The translations under genes were made by a program, and so were the position numbers. The notes under the pieces are model-generated. The model saw only the letters and a list, made by a program, of their open reading frames with translations. It searched no databases and was not told where the DNA came from. A stretch of 46,169 bases of DNA, taken from assembly GCA_024644405.1 (NCBI GenBank), contig JAHELC010000015.1, forward strand, positions 1 through 46,169, read 5' to 3'. Shown here in pieces: positions 32,766 through 40,926 of the stretch. Every line of letters starts with the position of its first letter. The first letter of the stretch is position 1. Source of the DNA: Nitrospinaceae bacterium (GTDB lineage Bacteria; Nitrospinota; Nitrospinia; Nitrospinales; Nitrospinaceae).

Positions 32766-34562
32766 ATGACCCCTAAACAGACGTCCGCAAAAAAAATTAT
32801 CAGTATCGACAAGGCCAAGAAATCCCAGAAACCCATGAAGGGCCGGGATATCATCGTAAAAGCGCTTGAAAATGAAGGGTGTGAGGTTCTTTTCGGGTAC
32901 CCCGGCGGCACCTCGATGGAAATCCACCAAGCACTCACCCAGAGTAAAAAGATCCGGATGGTGCTGCCCCGGCACGAACAGGGCGGAGCATTTGCGGCGG
33001 CGGGATACGCCCGCGCGACCGGTCGCCCCGGGGTATGCATGGCCACTTCCGGACCCGGAGCCACCAACCTCCTCACCGGCATCATGGACTCCAAGCTGGA
33101 TTCCATCCCGCTGATTGCTATCACCGGCCAGGTTGCGACCTCGGTGATGGGTAGCGACGCGTTCCAGGAAGCTGATGTTGTTGGCGCTACCTTTCCGCTG
33201 GTCAAGCACAGCTATCTGGTGACGGATATCAACGATATTCCGCGGATCATCCACGAGGCATTTCACATTGCCAGTACCGGACGGCCCGGACCGGTCCTGA
33301 TCGATATTCCAAAAAATATTCAACAGCAGGAAGGGGTCGTGGATTTCGACGTTCGGTTCGATGTCCCCGGCTACAAGCCCAACCTGAAACCGGCGCCCCA
33401 GCAGATCAAAAAAGCCGCCCACATGATCAAGGAAGCCAAACGGCCGCTCATATATGCAGGCGGGGGTATCATTTCCTCCGGCGCGTCCGAGGAATTGCGC
33501 AAACTGGTCAAAAAGACCGGCATCCCGATCACCAACACCGTCATGGGTCTCGGTACGTTTCCGATGGACGACCCCCTGTCTCTGCACATGCTGGGGATGC
33601 ACGGCGCAGTATACGCCAATATCGCCATCAATCATGCCGACCTGGTTATCGCCCTCGGCGTCCGGTTCGACGACCGCGTCACCGGCAAGCTGTCCGAGTT
33701 CTGCAAGAATGCCAAATTCATTCACGTCGATATCGACCCGTCTGAGATCAATAAAAATATTGTGGTCGATGTGCCGATTCAGGGCGATCTCAAACAGGCT
33801 CTCAAAATGCTGAACGATGCGGTGGAACCGAAAAAAGATATCGCGCCGTGGGTCCAGCAAATCGACGGCTGGAAAAAAGAGTTTCCACTGGCTTACCAGC
33901 TGGACGAAAAAGCCATCGTTCCTCAGCACGTTGTGGTCGAAGCGCAGAAACTGGCTGAGAAAGACTGTATTGTCTCGGTCGGCGTCGGCCAGCATCAGAT
34001 GTGGGCGGCGCAGTTCTGGCGGTTCCATACCCCACGTTCGTGGTTGTGTTCTTCAGGATTGGGTTCCATGGGCTTCGGCCTGCCCGCCGCCATGGGCGCG
34101 CAGGTGGCGTATCCCGACCGGCAGGTCATCAACATCGACGGCGACGGATCGTTCCTGATGAACATTCAGGAACTGCAAACGCTGAAAATCGAAAACATCC
34201 CCGTCAAGAACATCGTGCTGAACAACGCGCATCTCGGCATGGTGGCGCAGTGGGAGGACCGGTTCTACAAATCCCTGCGCGGCCATACCTTCATCGGCGA
34301 CGCGGATTTCGCGGAGATCGCCGACGCCTTCGGCATCAAGGGGGAAACCATCAGCAAACCGGAGGAAGTGGGACCGGCCCTGAAGCGCATGTTCAAGCAC
34401 AAGGGACCGTACGTGCTCGACGTCAAGTACCCGTACAACGACCAGAGCCACGGGCACGTTATCCCGATGATCCCCGGGGGGCATACCTATCTCGACACCA
34501 TCCTCGACCAGAAGTACAACCTGCGCGAGTACTGGAAAGAAAAAGGGGTTGTACCTGAATAA
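32766..34562 (+). CDS. ilvB: acetolactate synthase, catalytic (large) subunit
   Basis: 598 residues. A Lys-rich N-terminal extension of about 25 residues precedes the thiamine-diphosphate enzyme core: FGYPGGTSMEIHQAL, the catalytic Glu in RHEQGGAFAAAGYARA, TSGPGATNLLTG, the FAD-contact region LGVRFDDRVTGKL, and the cofactor motif GDGSFLMNIQELQT. NNAHLGMVAQWEDRFY is the acetolactate synthase signature. It condenses two pyruvates, or pyruvate and 2-oxobutyrate, in branched-chain amino-acid synthesis. No small regulatory subunit (ilvH/ilvN) follows: a terminator comes about 30 bases after the stop. Confidence 0.95.
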   Translation: MTPKQTSAKKIISIDKAKKSQKPMKGRDIIVKALENEGCEVLFGYPGGTSMEIHQALTQSKKIRMVLPRHEQGGAFAAAGYARATGRPGVCMATSGPGATNLLTGIMDSKLDSIPLIAITGQVATSVMGSDAFQEADVVGATFPLVKHSYLVTDINDIPRIIHEAFHIASTGRPGPVLIDIPKNIQQQEGVVDFDVRFDVPGYKPNLKPAPQQIKKAAHMIKEAKRPLIYAGGGIISSGASEELRKLVKKTGIPITNTVMGLGTFPMDDPLSLHMLGMHGAVYANIAINHADLVIALGVRFDDRVTGKLSEFCKNAKFIHVDIDPSEINKNIVVDVPIQGDLKQALKMLNDAVEPKKDIAPWVQQIDGWKKEFPLAYQLDEKAIVPQHVVVEAQKLAEKDCIVSVGVGQHQMWAAQFWRFHTPRSWLCSSGLGSMGFGLPAAMGAQVAYPDRQVINIDGDGSFLMNIQELQTLKIENIPVKNIVLNNAHLGMVAQWEDRFYKSLRGHTFIGDADFAEIADAFGIKGETISKPEEVGPALKRMFKHKGPYVLDVKYPYNDQSHGHVIPMIPGGHTYLDTILDQKYNLREYWKEKGVVPE

Positions 34563-34591
34563 ACCGTCTTCAATCAACCGGTATCAAAGTA

Positions 34592-34626
34592 AAAACCCCC
34601 TCCCATTAGAGAGGGGGTTTTATTTT
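34592..34626. terminator. bidirectional terminator between ilvB and the MBL-fold gene
   Basis: AAAACCCCCTC (34592-34602) pairs with GAGGGGGTTTT (34611-34621), followed by ATTTTT. The A-tract on the 5' side lets it also end the convergent minus-strand gene. Confidence 0.85.
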
Positions 34627-34652
34627 TGGAGGGTGCTGACGCTGGGTCAGGT

Positions 34653-35519
34653 TTACTGTTTGGCGCTGTATTCGACGTAGGCGCGGACGATGTTTTCTTC
34701 GACCCGTTCGAAGTGTTTCCAACCGGAATATTTGGTTTTGAGTTGCTCTTTGACGAGGGTGATGGTGTCAGGCAGGTTTTTGTCGTCCTCCAGCGCGTCG
34801 TTGACGAATCGTTTCAATTCCATGAGGTAATGTTTCATCTGGGTGACAATCGGTTTACCGCCGACGACACCGTGGCCGGGCACAATCACTTCGGCGTCGA
34901 GGTTTTCCATTTCCCGCAGGGCATGCAGCCACGGCTCGATATAGCTGTCACCCATAAAAGGAATGATGCGGTTCAGCACCAATCCGCCGGTGATCAGAAT
35001 GCGCCATTTGGGAATGTAGATGTACAGGTCGCCATCGGTGTGTGCCGGGCCGGGATGGATCAGCTTGAGATGATACTTGCCCAGCTTGAGTTCCAACTTT
35101 TTATCAAACGAAAGATTGGCCGGGGTGACCTTTCGTTTTTCCCGTTCAGCTTCGAGAATCGTCATCGCCTGCGCCCGTTTCTGCGCGATGATGGTGCGGG
35201 CGGATTTGAAGACGCCGTTACCGGAAATATTCTTTTTATGGAAATGGGTGTTAATGACGTAGACCACGGGTTGGTCAGTCTCATTTTGGATGGCTGCGAG
35301 CACTTCCTCGGCTTCTTTTTCGCTCCCCCGCGTGTCAATAACAATCACACCTTCATTCGTGATGATAAAGCTCGTGTTGGCGCCATTTCCAGTCGGATCC
35401 ATCATACAATAAATATTCGGGAGGACTTCGGTCAGCTGCATTTCCTGCGCGAACACTGCGCCGGTACCATTCATCCACACCAGAAATCCCACGCACAAAC
35501 AATTGAAAAACCGCATCAC
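34653..35519 (-). CDS. exported metallo-beta-lactamase-fold protein with degenerate metal site
   Basis: 288 residues with a signal peptide (cleavage after AVFA, about residue 24). The fold is clear: NTSFIITNEGVIVIDTRG, VVYVINTHFHKKN, PGPAHTDGDLYIYIP, and VIVPGHG. The usual HXHXDH reads H92-F-H94-K-K96-N97, so the Asp and last His of the second metal site are replaced; the bridging Asp in the normal TGD is Gly179. Site-1 ligands His92, His94 and His160 remain, plus His216. It may bind one metal or have lost hydrolase activity. Relatives include periplasmic hydrolases in methanol/PQQ systems; none is nearby. The C-terminal 70 residues are helical. Confidence 0.85.
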   Translation of the reverse strand: MMRFFNCLCVGFLVWMNGTGAVFAQEMQLTEVLPNIYCMMDPTGNGANTSFIITNEGVIVIDTRGSEKEAEEVLAAIQNETDQPVVYVINTHFHKKNISGNGVFKSARTIIAQKRAQAMTILEAEREKRKVTPANLSFDKKLELKLGKYHLKLIHPGPAHTDGDLYIYIPKWRILITGGLVLNRIIPFMGDSYIEPWLHALREMENLDAEVIVPGHGVVGGKPIVTQMKHYLMELKRFVNDALEDDKNLPDTITLVKEQLKTKYSGWKHFERVEENIVRAYVEYSAKQ

Positions 35520-35621
35520 GAGCCGTTTCCTTTCTATTCTTCAGTATGAAAGATAAGCCTTTTATTAATGGTAACATTGATGGACTTTAAGTAGCTACCA
35601 ATTTGTGGTAGTTTAACGGTC

Positions 35622-36083
35622 ATGACACAGGACAATAAAGACAAGCATGACTTTCTGAATGACATGCTGAGTAAAGGCGATGCGATGGTCTGTCTTGATG
35701 CGCGCCAGTCGGATGTCGAAGTTCCGAAATCGCACAAGACCAATGCCATGTTGAACCTGGTACTCAGTATGAACTTCCGTCGGCCCATCGATATTTTGGA
35801 GGACGGAATTTACGGTTCACTGTCATTCGGCGGTCGACCGCACAAGTGCATCATCCCCTTCACCGCGGTGTGGGCGATTTACGAACCCGACACACAGAAG
35901 GGTCAGGTCTGGGAAGCCAGCATTCCGGAAGACATTGACTGGGGCGACGTGGCGGGTACCGCGTCAGGCACCCCCTCATCCGACCAGACTTCGGAGAAAC
36001 TTTCGTTGAAGACCGTTGACGGTTCCGGCAAGTCCGACAAACCCCTCAAGCGGGACCGCAGTCATTTGCGGGTCATTAAATAA
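35622..36083 (+). CDS. sspB: SspB-type ClpXP adaptor
   Basis: 153 residues. The first 110 residues match the SspB substrate-binding domain: LSKGDAMVCLDAR, VEVPKSHKTNAMLNLVLS, GIYGSLSFGGRPHKCIIPF and VWAIYEP. A Ser/Lys-rich flexible linker follows, ending in LRVIK, the short C-terminal motif that docks on ClpX in known SspB. It delivers ssrA-tagged proteins to ClpXP. The order of the strands resembles the alphaproteobacterial type. The gene is divergent from the MBL-fold gene, and a CTACCA/TGGTAG inverted repeat lies at about 35594-35610 between them. Confidence 0.88.
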   Translation: MTQDNKDKHDFLNDMLSKGDAMVCLDARQSDVEVPKSHKTNAMLNLVLSMNFRRPIDILEDGIYGSLSFGGRPHKCIIPFTAVWAIYEPDTQKGQVWEASIPEDIDWGDVAGTASGTPSSDQTSEKLSLKTVDGSGKSDKPLKRDRSHLRVIK

Positions 36084-36195
36084 AACTCCGGCCACCGACC
36101 CGATATTCCCAGAAAAGCCGAGGGCTATCGAGATTTCATTCAAAATCAACGATTTAGACGAGTCACCCGCCATGGGTGCGCATTTGAAATTTCTT

Positions 36196-36224
36196 TTTAC
36201 AAAAGCGGGACGGATAGTTTAAAC
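36196..36224 (+). promoter_or_regulatory. weak candidate promoter for the tRNA-His/tRNA-Arg unit
   Basis: TTTACA (36196-36201), a 17-base spacer and TTAAAC (36219-36224), about 43 bases before tRNA-His. The -10 match is poor. Confidence 0.3.
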
Positions 36225-36266
36225 TGCGTAACTGTTCAAAACAACGGACACAACAACTGAAATTAT

Positions 36267-36343
36267 GGTGGGCGTAGCTCAGCCGGTAGAGCTCTGGATT
36301 GTGGCTCCAGTGGTCGCGGGTTCAAATCCCGTCGCTCACCCCA
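36267..36343 (+). tRNA. tRNA-His (GTG)
   Basis: Acceptor GTGGGCG/CGCTCAC (36268-36274 with 36333-36339) with the extra G-1 (36267) opposite C73, the identity mark of tRNA-His; anticodon GTG at 36301-36303; T-loop TTCAAAT; encoded CCA. Confidence 0.95.
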
Positions 36344-36353
36344 TATTTAATAC

Positions 36354-36430
<77 letters not shown>

Positions 36431-36449
36431 AATTTTCAAGGAGACCCCC

Positions 36450-37166
36450 ATGCGTACGACGACGATCCATTCCCTTCCAGGTTTGTTCCTGGCATTTATT
36501 TTACCGTTGACTCTGCTGACGGTTCCCGATTCGGCATGGGCCGATGAAGCGCAACTCGCACAGGCAACGGTTGCACCGGAGGTGGCCGAAGCACCCAAGT
36601 CCGAGGGAAGCAAAAGTAAAAGCTACCGCCACGGATCACCGCATGGCATGAAAAGCAGTCCGCATGGCAAATCCGAAGGCTCCGGTTCCAAACACGGATA
36701 CGGCAAAGGCTACGGCCATGGCTCGAAACACGGAGGTTACGGCAAAAGAGAAGGAAGTCATGGCAAACGCGGGTATGGCAGTCACGGCTACGGCAAACAT
36801 GGCTACGGCGGCAGAAGTCATGGTGGCCACCGCGGACACGGGAAAGATCCGTTCCGTCACGTGTTGAAATTTGCCGGGACTTTGGGTTTGACCGATGCAC
36901 AGATCAGCCAGATCAAAAACATGAAATTCGAATTCGCCAAAGAAAGAATCATGCTGAAAGCGCAACACGAAATCGCCCACATGGATCTGGACCAATTGGT
37001 GCACTCCGGCGAAGTGGATGAATCGAAGATGCGGGCTATCGCCGACAAGATCGTCGAAATCAAATCGAAAAAGATTTATGGTATGGTGGAAGCCAAAATA
37101 AGCCTGCTTAAACTGCTGACACCGGAGCAGAGAATGAAAATTTCCGAACTCCATTCGAAGCATTAA
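36450..37166 (+). CDS. exported Spy-like (LTXXQ) protein with His/Gly/Lys/Tyr-rich segment
   Basis: 238 residues with a signal peptide (cleavage after AWA, about residue 31). Residues about 55-130 are a low-complexity region built of short Gly-His-Gly-Lys-Tyr units (for example GYGKGYGHGSKHGGYGK), rich enough in His to bind metal ions. Residues about 135-238 are all-helical with LGLTDAQISQIK and a final LTPEQRMKISELH, the LTXXQ motifs of CpxP/Spy-type periplasmic proteins. Known relatives are chaperones or metal-stress sensors (Spy, CpxP, CnrX/ZraP). AAGGAG lies seven bases before the ATG. The gene is inserted between tRNA-Arg and tRNA-Pro, apparently cotranscribed with the tRNAs. Confidence 0.85.
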   Translation: MRTTTIHSLPGLFLAFILPLTLLTVPDSAWADEAQLAQATVAPEVAEAPKSEGSKSKSYRHGSPHGMKSSPHGKSEGSGSKHGYGKGYGHGSKHGGYGKREGSHGKRGYGSHGYGKHGYGGRSHGGHRGHGKDPFRHVLKFAGTLGLTDAQISQIKNMKFEFAKERIMLKAQHEIAHMDLDQLVHSGEVDESKMRAIADKIVEIKSKKIYGMVEAKISLLKLLTPEQRMKISELHSKH

Positions 37167-37260
37167 TTGAAGGCTCCCTTGTTGAAAAGGGAACAGAGGC
37201 CATAGCTCTGGCGCCCTTCAACCGACTTAGAGTGACATCGCACATAAAATTTTAATTAAT

Positions 37261-37338
<78 letters not shown>

Positions 37339-37346
37339 CCGGCGAG

Positions 37347-37394
37347 CCGCCGGAGGCAACTTTAGATTGAGTTGTCTTCGGCGGTTTCTTTTTT
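37347..37394 (+). terminator. strong terminator of the tRNA-Pro unit
   Basis: A 15-bp stem with two G-U pairs (37347-37361 with 37370-37384), 8-base loop, followed by TTTCTTTTTT. Confidence 0.85.
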
Positions 37395-37551
37395 ATCCCT
37401 TATTTATATCCAAAATAGGTTTCGTGCCGAACGACGTGCCGCTGGACCTGATAAGGAAAATCCATGTGGGTTCAGCGGTTTTCTTTTGGCGGGCTTTTGG
37501 GATCGAAAAACCGTGAATTTTGATCCCGGATTTATGACTTGGACTTTTTAC

Positions 37552-37803
37552 TCAAGCCTTCTTGACAAAGCTCATCAGGAAAAGCAAAACCACGGCGCCG
37601 GCGGTCGCTGTAATGATGGCCCCGATGAGTCCTCCGGCTGTGATATCCAGGAAATCAAACAGGATGCCGCCAAGAACGGCTCCAATGACCCCAACTATTA
37701 AATTACCGACCAGCCCCAACCCACGCCCTTTCATCAGGTTTCCAGCAATCCAACCCGCTACCAAACCAATAAGAAGAAAAGTGATTAATCCTGTGGCATC
37801 CAT
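37552..37803 (-). CDS. GlsB/YeaQ/YmgE family small membrane protein
   Basis: 83 residues with three hydrophobic segments and the family glycine pattern: LIGLVAGWIAGNLMKGRG, GNLIVGVIGAVLGG and GGLIGAIITATAGAVVLLF. The family, once called transglycosylase-associated, is induced in stress responses, but its biochemical role is not known. AGGAGGT (complement of 37809-37815) precedes the ATG. Single gene on the minus strand. Confidence 0.92.
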   Translation of the reverse strand: MDATGLITFLLIGLVAGWIAGNLMKGRGLGLVGNLIVGVIGAVLGGILFDFLDITAGGLIGAIITATAGAVVLLFLMSFVKKA

Positions 37804-37939
37804 GGTGACCTCCTATTTTGCCCAGCCTGATGAAAAGTTATGAGTCAAAATCAATTAGCCGGAGCATCTCGCATTTTGAATAAACTATCAATAAAAATAT
37901 CCGGCTATTCCCCTTAAATTCCTTAGCCCACAATACCGA

Positions 37940-38005
37940 GGTAAGGGTTTAGGGCGGATGGCCATGGGCCTTTTTTTGGTTGATATTCCAAGCCAAACCC
38001 TTACC
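37940..38005. repeat. 11-bp inverted repeat in a divergent intergenic region
   Basis: GGTAAGGGTTT (37940-37950) and AAACCCTTACC (37995-38005) pair perfectly around a 44-base loop that itself contains GGCCATGGGCC followed by seven T. It lies between the divergent GlsB-like and UPF0114 genes, where it could be a terminator, an operator pair or a leader structure. Confidence 0.5.
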
Positions 38006-38056
38006 CTATTTTAATAACCCTTAATCATCCTTGGAAACCTTTTCAAAGAGCTATCG

Positions 38057-38641
38057 ATGACTCGTCCACATAAAAGATCCAGCGCCTCCAAAAAAACTGA
38101 AAGTACCCGCGCCATCGTACTGGATAACATTGAAAACGGTATGGAAGTCACCATTTTCAACAGTCGGTGGTTGTTGGCACCGTTCTATCTGGGGTTGGTG
38201 GTCAGCATTGGCCTGCTCTTTGTTAAATTTTGCCAGGAGCTCTACCATTTAACGCTCCACGTCACCACTGCTTCCGAACATTCCGTGATTATCGGCATTT
38301 TAGCCCTGGTGGATATGGCCCTGGTCGGATCGCTCCTGTTGATGATCGTTTTCTCAGGTTATGAAATCTTTGTATCGAAGATCGATGTCGCCGAGCACAA
38401 GGATAGACCTGAATGGATGGGCAAAGTGGATTTCAGCGGCCTCAAACTGAAAGTCATCGGAGCGATCGTTGCGATCTCCGCCATCGATCTTCTCAAAACA
38501 TTTATGGAAATTCCAGCCCACCCGACTGAAGTCAATTCCTCAATGTTCCTGTGGAAAGTGACCATCCACATGGCCTTTGTCCTGAGCGGCGTCCTATTCG
38601 CAGTGATGGACCGCATCTCCGCCGGAACCAAATCGCATTAG
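38057..38641 (+). CDS. UPF0114/YqhA family membrane protein
   Basis: 194 residues. After a basic N-terminus of about 35 residues come three to four membrane segments: FYLGLVVSIGLLFVKF, ILALVDMALVGSLLLMIVFSGYEIFVS, LKVIGAIVAISAIDLLKTF and HMAFVLSGVLFAVMDRI. The SGYEIFVSKID and GKVDFSGLKLKVIGAI motifs are typical for UPF0114. Its function is unknown. Single gene. Confidence 0.92.
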   Translation: MTRPHKRSSASKKTESTRAIVLDNIENGMEVTIFNSRWLLAPFYLGLVVSIGLLFVKFCQELYHLTLHVTTASEHSVIIGILALVDMALVGSLLLMIVFSGYEIFVSKIDVAEHKDRPEWMGKVDFSGLKLKVIGAIVAISAIDLLKTFMEIPAHPTEVNSSMFLWKVTIHMAFVLSGVLFAVMDRISAGTKSH

Positions 38642-38925
38642 GTTCGAATCGACCCAAACGCCACGCGCACCCTTTCCTACCTGTCTATTGCTCATAATTT
38701 CAACAAGTTAAAGACAATTCACTTGTGTTCTGCAGATTCTGGTGTAAGGTGCGCAAACTGTGTTACGATAATGGAGATGTCTTTTGGCACTGCCCGCCTG
38801 AGCCAATTGTTTGGGTTCCATGTTCGCGGTTTCCTGTCAAAATTTCGTTTCTCGCAGGTTATCCTTCCTCCTCCGAGGAATTTTTTTTATTTCATTCCAT
38901 TTTATTATTTTATTCAGGTGAGACT

Positions 38926-39432
38926 ATGACCAGGAATTTGAAACGGGTAGCGATACTATTATCTATGTGCGGATTTTTAGTGTGTGGGTTAGCGGTATGG
39001 GCTTCAGCTGTTTTCGCTGAAGACCGGATGGCGAAGGATGGAGATACCGTGGCGATTCATTATACCGGGAAGCTTGAGGACCAATCCGTGTTCGACACCT
39101 CGGAAAACCGGGAGCCCCTGGAATTCACTCTGGGAGAAAAAAACATCATACCTGGAATGAACAACGCCATCCGCGGGATGAAAGCGGGCGAATCGAAAAC
39201 CGTGTCCATTGCTCCGGCCGAGGCCTATGGCCCTTACAATAACGAACTGGTGTTTGAGGTGCCAACCAAGAATCTGCCGCCCGGAGTCAAGGCTGGCACG
39301 CCCTTGAGGGATCCGCAGGGCAACATGGTGCTGGTGAAGGAAGTGAATGCCGAGAAATCACTTCTGGATGCCAATCATATTCTGGCCGGTAAAACCCTCA
39401 TCTTCGACATCAAGCTGGTGAGCATCAAATAG
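38926..39432 (+). CDS. exported FKBP-type peptidyl-prolyl isomerase (SlyD-like)
   Basis: 168 residues from the ATG at 38926, chosen because AGGTGAG lies just upstream and the N-terminus is then a signal peptide (MTRNLKRVAILLSMCGFLVCGLAVWASAVFA). The domain has the FKBP/IF architecture of SlyD: VAIHYTGKLEDQSVFDTSE, IIPGMNNAIRGMKAGESKTV, PAEAYGPYNNELVFEV and the inserted flap, ending NHILAGKTLIFDIKLV. It should catalyse proline isomerisation and chaperone proteins in the periplasm. It lacks the His-rich tail of the cytoplasmic homologue encoded at 43158. Confidence 0.92.
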   Translation: MTRNLKRVAILLSMCGFLVCGLAVWASAVFAEDRMAKDGDTVAIHYTGKLEDQSVFDTSENREPLEFTLGEKNIIPGMNNAIRGMKAGESKTVSIAPAEAYGPYNNELVFEVPTKNLPPGVKAGTPLRDPQGNMVLVKEVNAEKSLLDANHILAGKTLIFDIKLVSIK

Positions 39433-39483
39433 CCTGGCCAGGCTCAGAGGGTAAAACTCCTCCCCTTACCCGGGGGAGCACAG

Positions 39484-39524
39484 AAAAAAAGGATTGGGGA
39501 GCGCTCTCTGATCCTTTTTATTTT
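39484..39524. terminator. bidirectional terminator between FKBP and TPR-FGE genes
   Basis: AAAAAGGAT pairs with ATCCTTTTT (39486-39494 with 39510-39518) around a GGGGAGCGCTCTCT inner stem, with A and T tracts on the two sides. It separates convergent genes. Confidence 0.7.
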
Positions 39525-39531
39525 GTTCGTC

Positions 39532-40857
39532 TTATTGGGAAGATTTTGCACAACGAAAGCCGGTACCTTCCGGCCTCAGTTGAAAATGCGAATCGCGCCG
39601 GTTGGCGGACCGCAACGCCCCCGCGTTTTCGTTCCACGCTCCGCCACGGTACACTTTATTGGTAATGGATTGCGCACCTATGCAGTCTACCCGCATGCAC
39701 GCATCCAATTCCGAGTGCGGACCCCGCGGGTCCTTTTCCGGGCTCATCAGATAGTAATTTTCTTCCACGCCCATCCAATCCTGAACCCACTCGCTGACAT
39801 TGCCCGACATATCGTAGAGTCCGAAAGAATTGGGTGGGAATGATCCCACCGGCGCGGTGTGTTTGAATCCATCGGTGACACGCGGTTCCCGGATGTTCAA
39901 CTCACAGGAGCTGTCGCAGAAGTTGGCTTCCTTGCCGGAAACGGTGGATCCCCAGTAAAACGGAGTTGTGGATCCGGCGCGCGCGGCGTATTCCCATTCG
40001 GCCTCGGTCGGCAGGCGCATGCCGATTTTTTTACAATAATCGCTGGCCTCATCCCAGGTCAGGCTGTCGACCGGCAGGTTTGCCCCTACATTTTGAGAGG
40101 GATTGGCTCCCATTACCGCCTGGAAATTTTTCTGCCGCACCTCAAACTTGCCCATTTGAAACGACGAGATGCAGACTTTATGGACCGGCCGCTCATCCGG
40201 ATCACCCTGCTCACTGCCCATTTGAAAACAGCCGGCGGGAACCGTCACCATTTCCTCATCGGCTCTACCGTGCTGGGTGGAAATGATGCTTTTCTGAATC
40301 TCAGCCTTTAACGCCAGAGCCTGATCCCGCGTCGCGGTGGGAATGCCTTTGTATTGGATTCGGGTTTTGTCTTTCGGCAGCAATTTCATCTTGCCGGTTT
40401 TCATGAAATACACCCGGTAGTGCGGAACCTGCTTCGCCACGTCACCCCGGATAAACGATTGGGATTGTTCTTTCTCCTGGGCGGCGGACTCATCCACCAC
40501 CATCACCGTTTCATCCACCACTTCCGCTTCATGAGGATTCGGATCGCCTTCGACATAGACCAGCACATTCCGCCCTTTGACGACTGGCATTTTCAGAATG
40601 CGGTCAACGAGGGTTTCCGCCTCCTGGAATTTTTTCAATTTGATTTTGGTTTCTGCCAGGGCACGAAGCGCTTTGTGGTCATCCGGCGCCCGGGCAACCA
40701 CTTGACTGAAAAACTTTTCGGCTTCTGTATACTTCCCCTCACTGTAAGCCTTTTGGCCCGCCTGGAGAAGGTCAGCCTCCCCTGCCTGTGAAACTCCAAG
40801 AAGGGAAAACATCAAACCCACCATCAATAGAACCCATACCGGAAAAGTATTTTTCAT
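39532..40857 (-). CDS. exported TPR plus FGE-like protein
   Basis: 441 residues. Signal peptide (cleavage near VSQA-GE, residue 26), then two TPR repeats (AGQKAYSEGKYTEAEKFF; ALRALAETKIKLKKFQEAE) and a linker of about 100 residues. Residues about 200-440 are an FGE-like domain: MVTVPAGCFQMGSEQGDPDE, GKFEVRQKNFQ, PVDSLTWDEASDYC, GMRLPTEAEWEYAARAG, GNVSEWVQDW, VYRGGAW and the last GFRCAKS. The CX4C catalytic pair of true sulfatase-activating enzyme is absent. Several Cys in DSSCEL and CMRVDC could form disulfides. This is the third FGE-like protein in the window. Role unknown, most likely a periplasmic binding module. Confidence 0.88.
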   Translation of the reverse strand: MKNTFPVWVLLMVGLMFSLLGVSQAGEADLLQAGQKAYSEGKYTEAEKFFSQVVARAPDDHKALRALAETKIKLKKFQEAETLVDRILKMPVVKGRNVLVYVEGDPNPHEAEVVDETVMVVDESAAQEKEQSQSFIRGDVAKQVPHYRVYFMKTGKMKLLPKDKTRIQYKGIPTATRDQALALKAEIQKSIISTQHGRADEEMVTVPAGCFQMGSEQGDPDERPVHKVCISSFQMGKFEVRQKNFQAVMGANPSQNVGANLPVDSLTWDEASDYCKKIGMRLPTEAEWEYAARAGSTTPFYWGSTVSGKEANFCDSSCELNIREPRVTDGFKHTAPVGSFPPNSFGLYDMSGNVSEWVQDWMGVEENYYLMSPEKDPRGPHSELDACMRVDCIGAQSITNKVYRGGAWNENAGALRSANRRDSHFQLRPEGTGFRCAKSSQ

Positions 40858-40926
40858 GGAACGTGTTCCTCAGTTCAGAAAATATCGCATACTATGACGC
40901 AATCAAATGAGAAATGCGACTTAAAT

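Noticed and set aside
38725-38925. N-terminal extension of the exported FKBP gene
   Set aside because: The added residues have no signal or domain, and the ATG at 38926 has a ribosome-binding site and a signal peptide.
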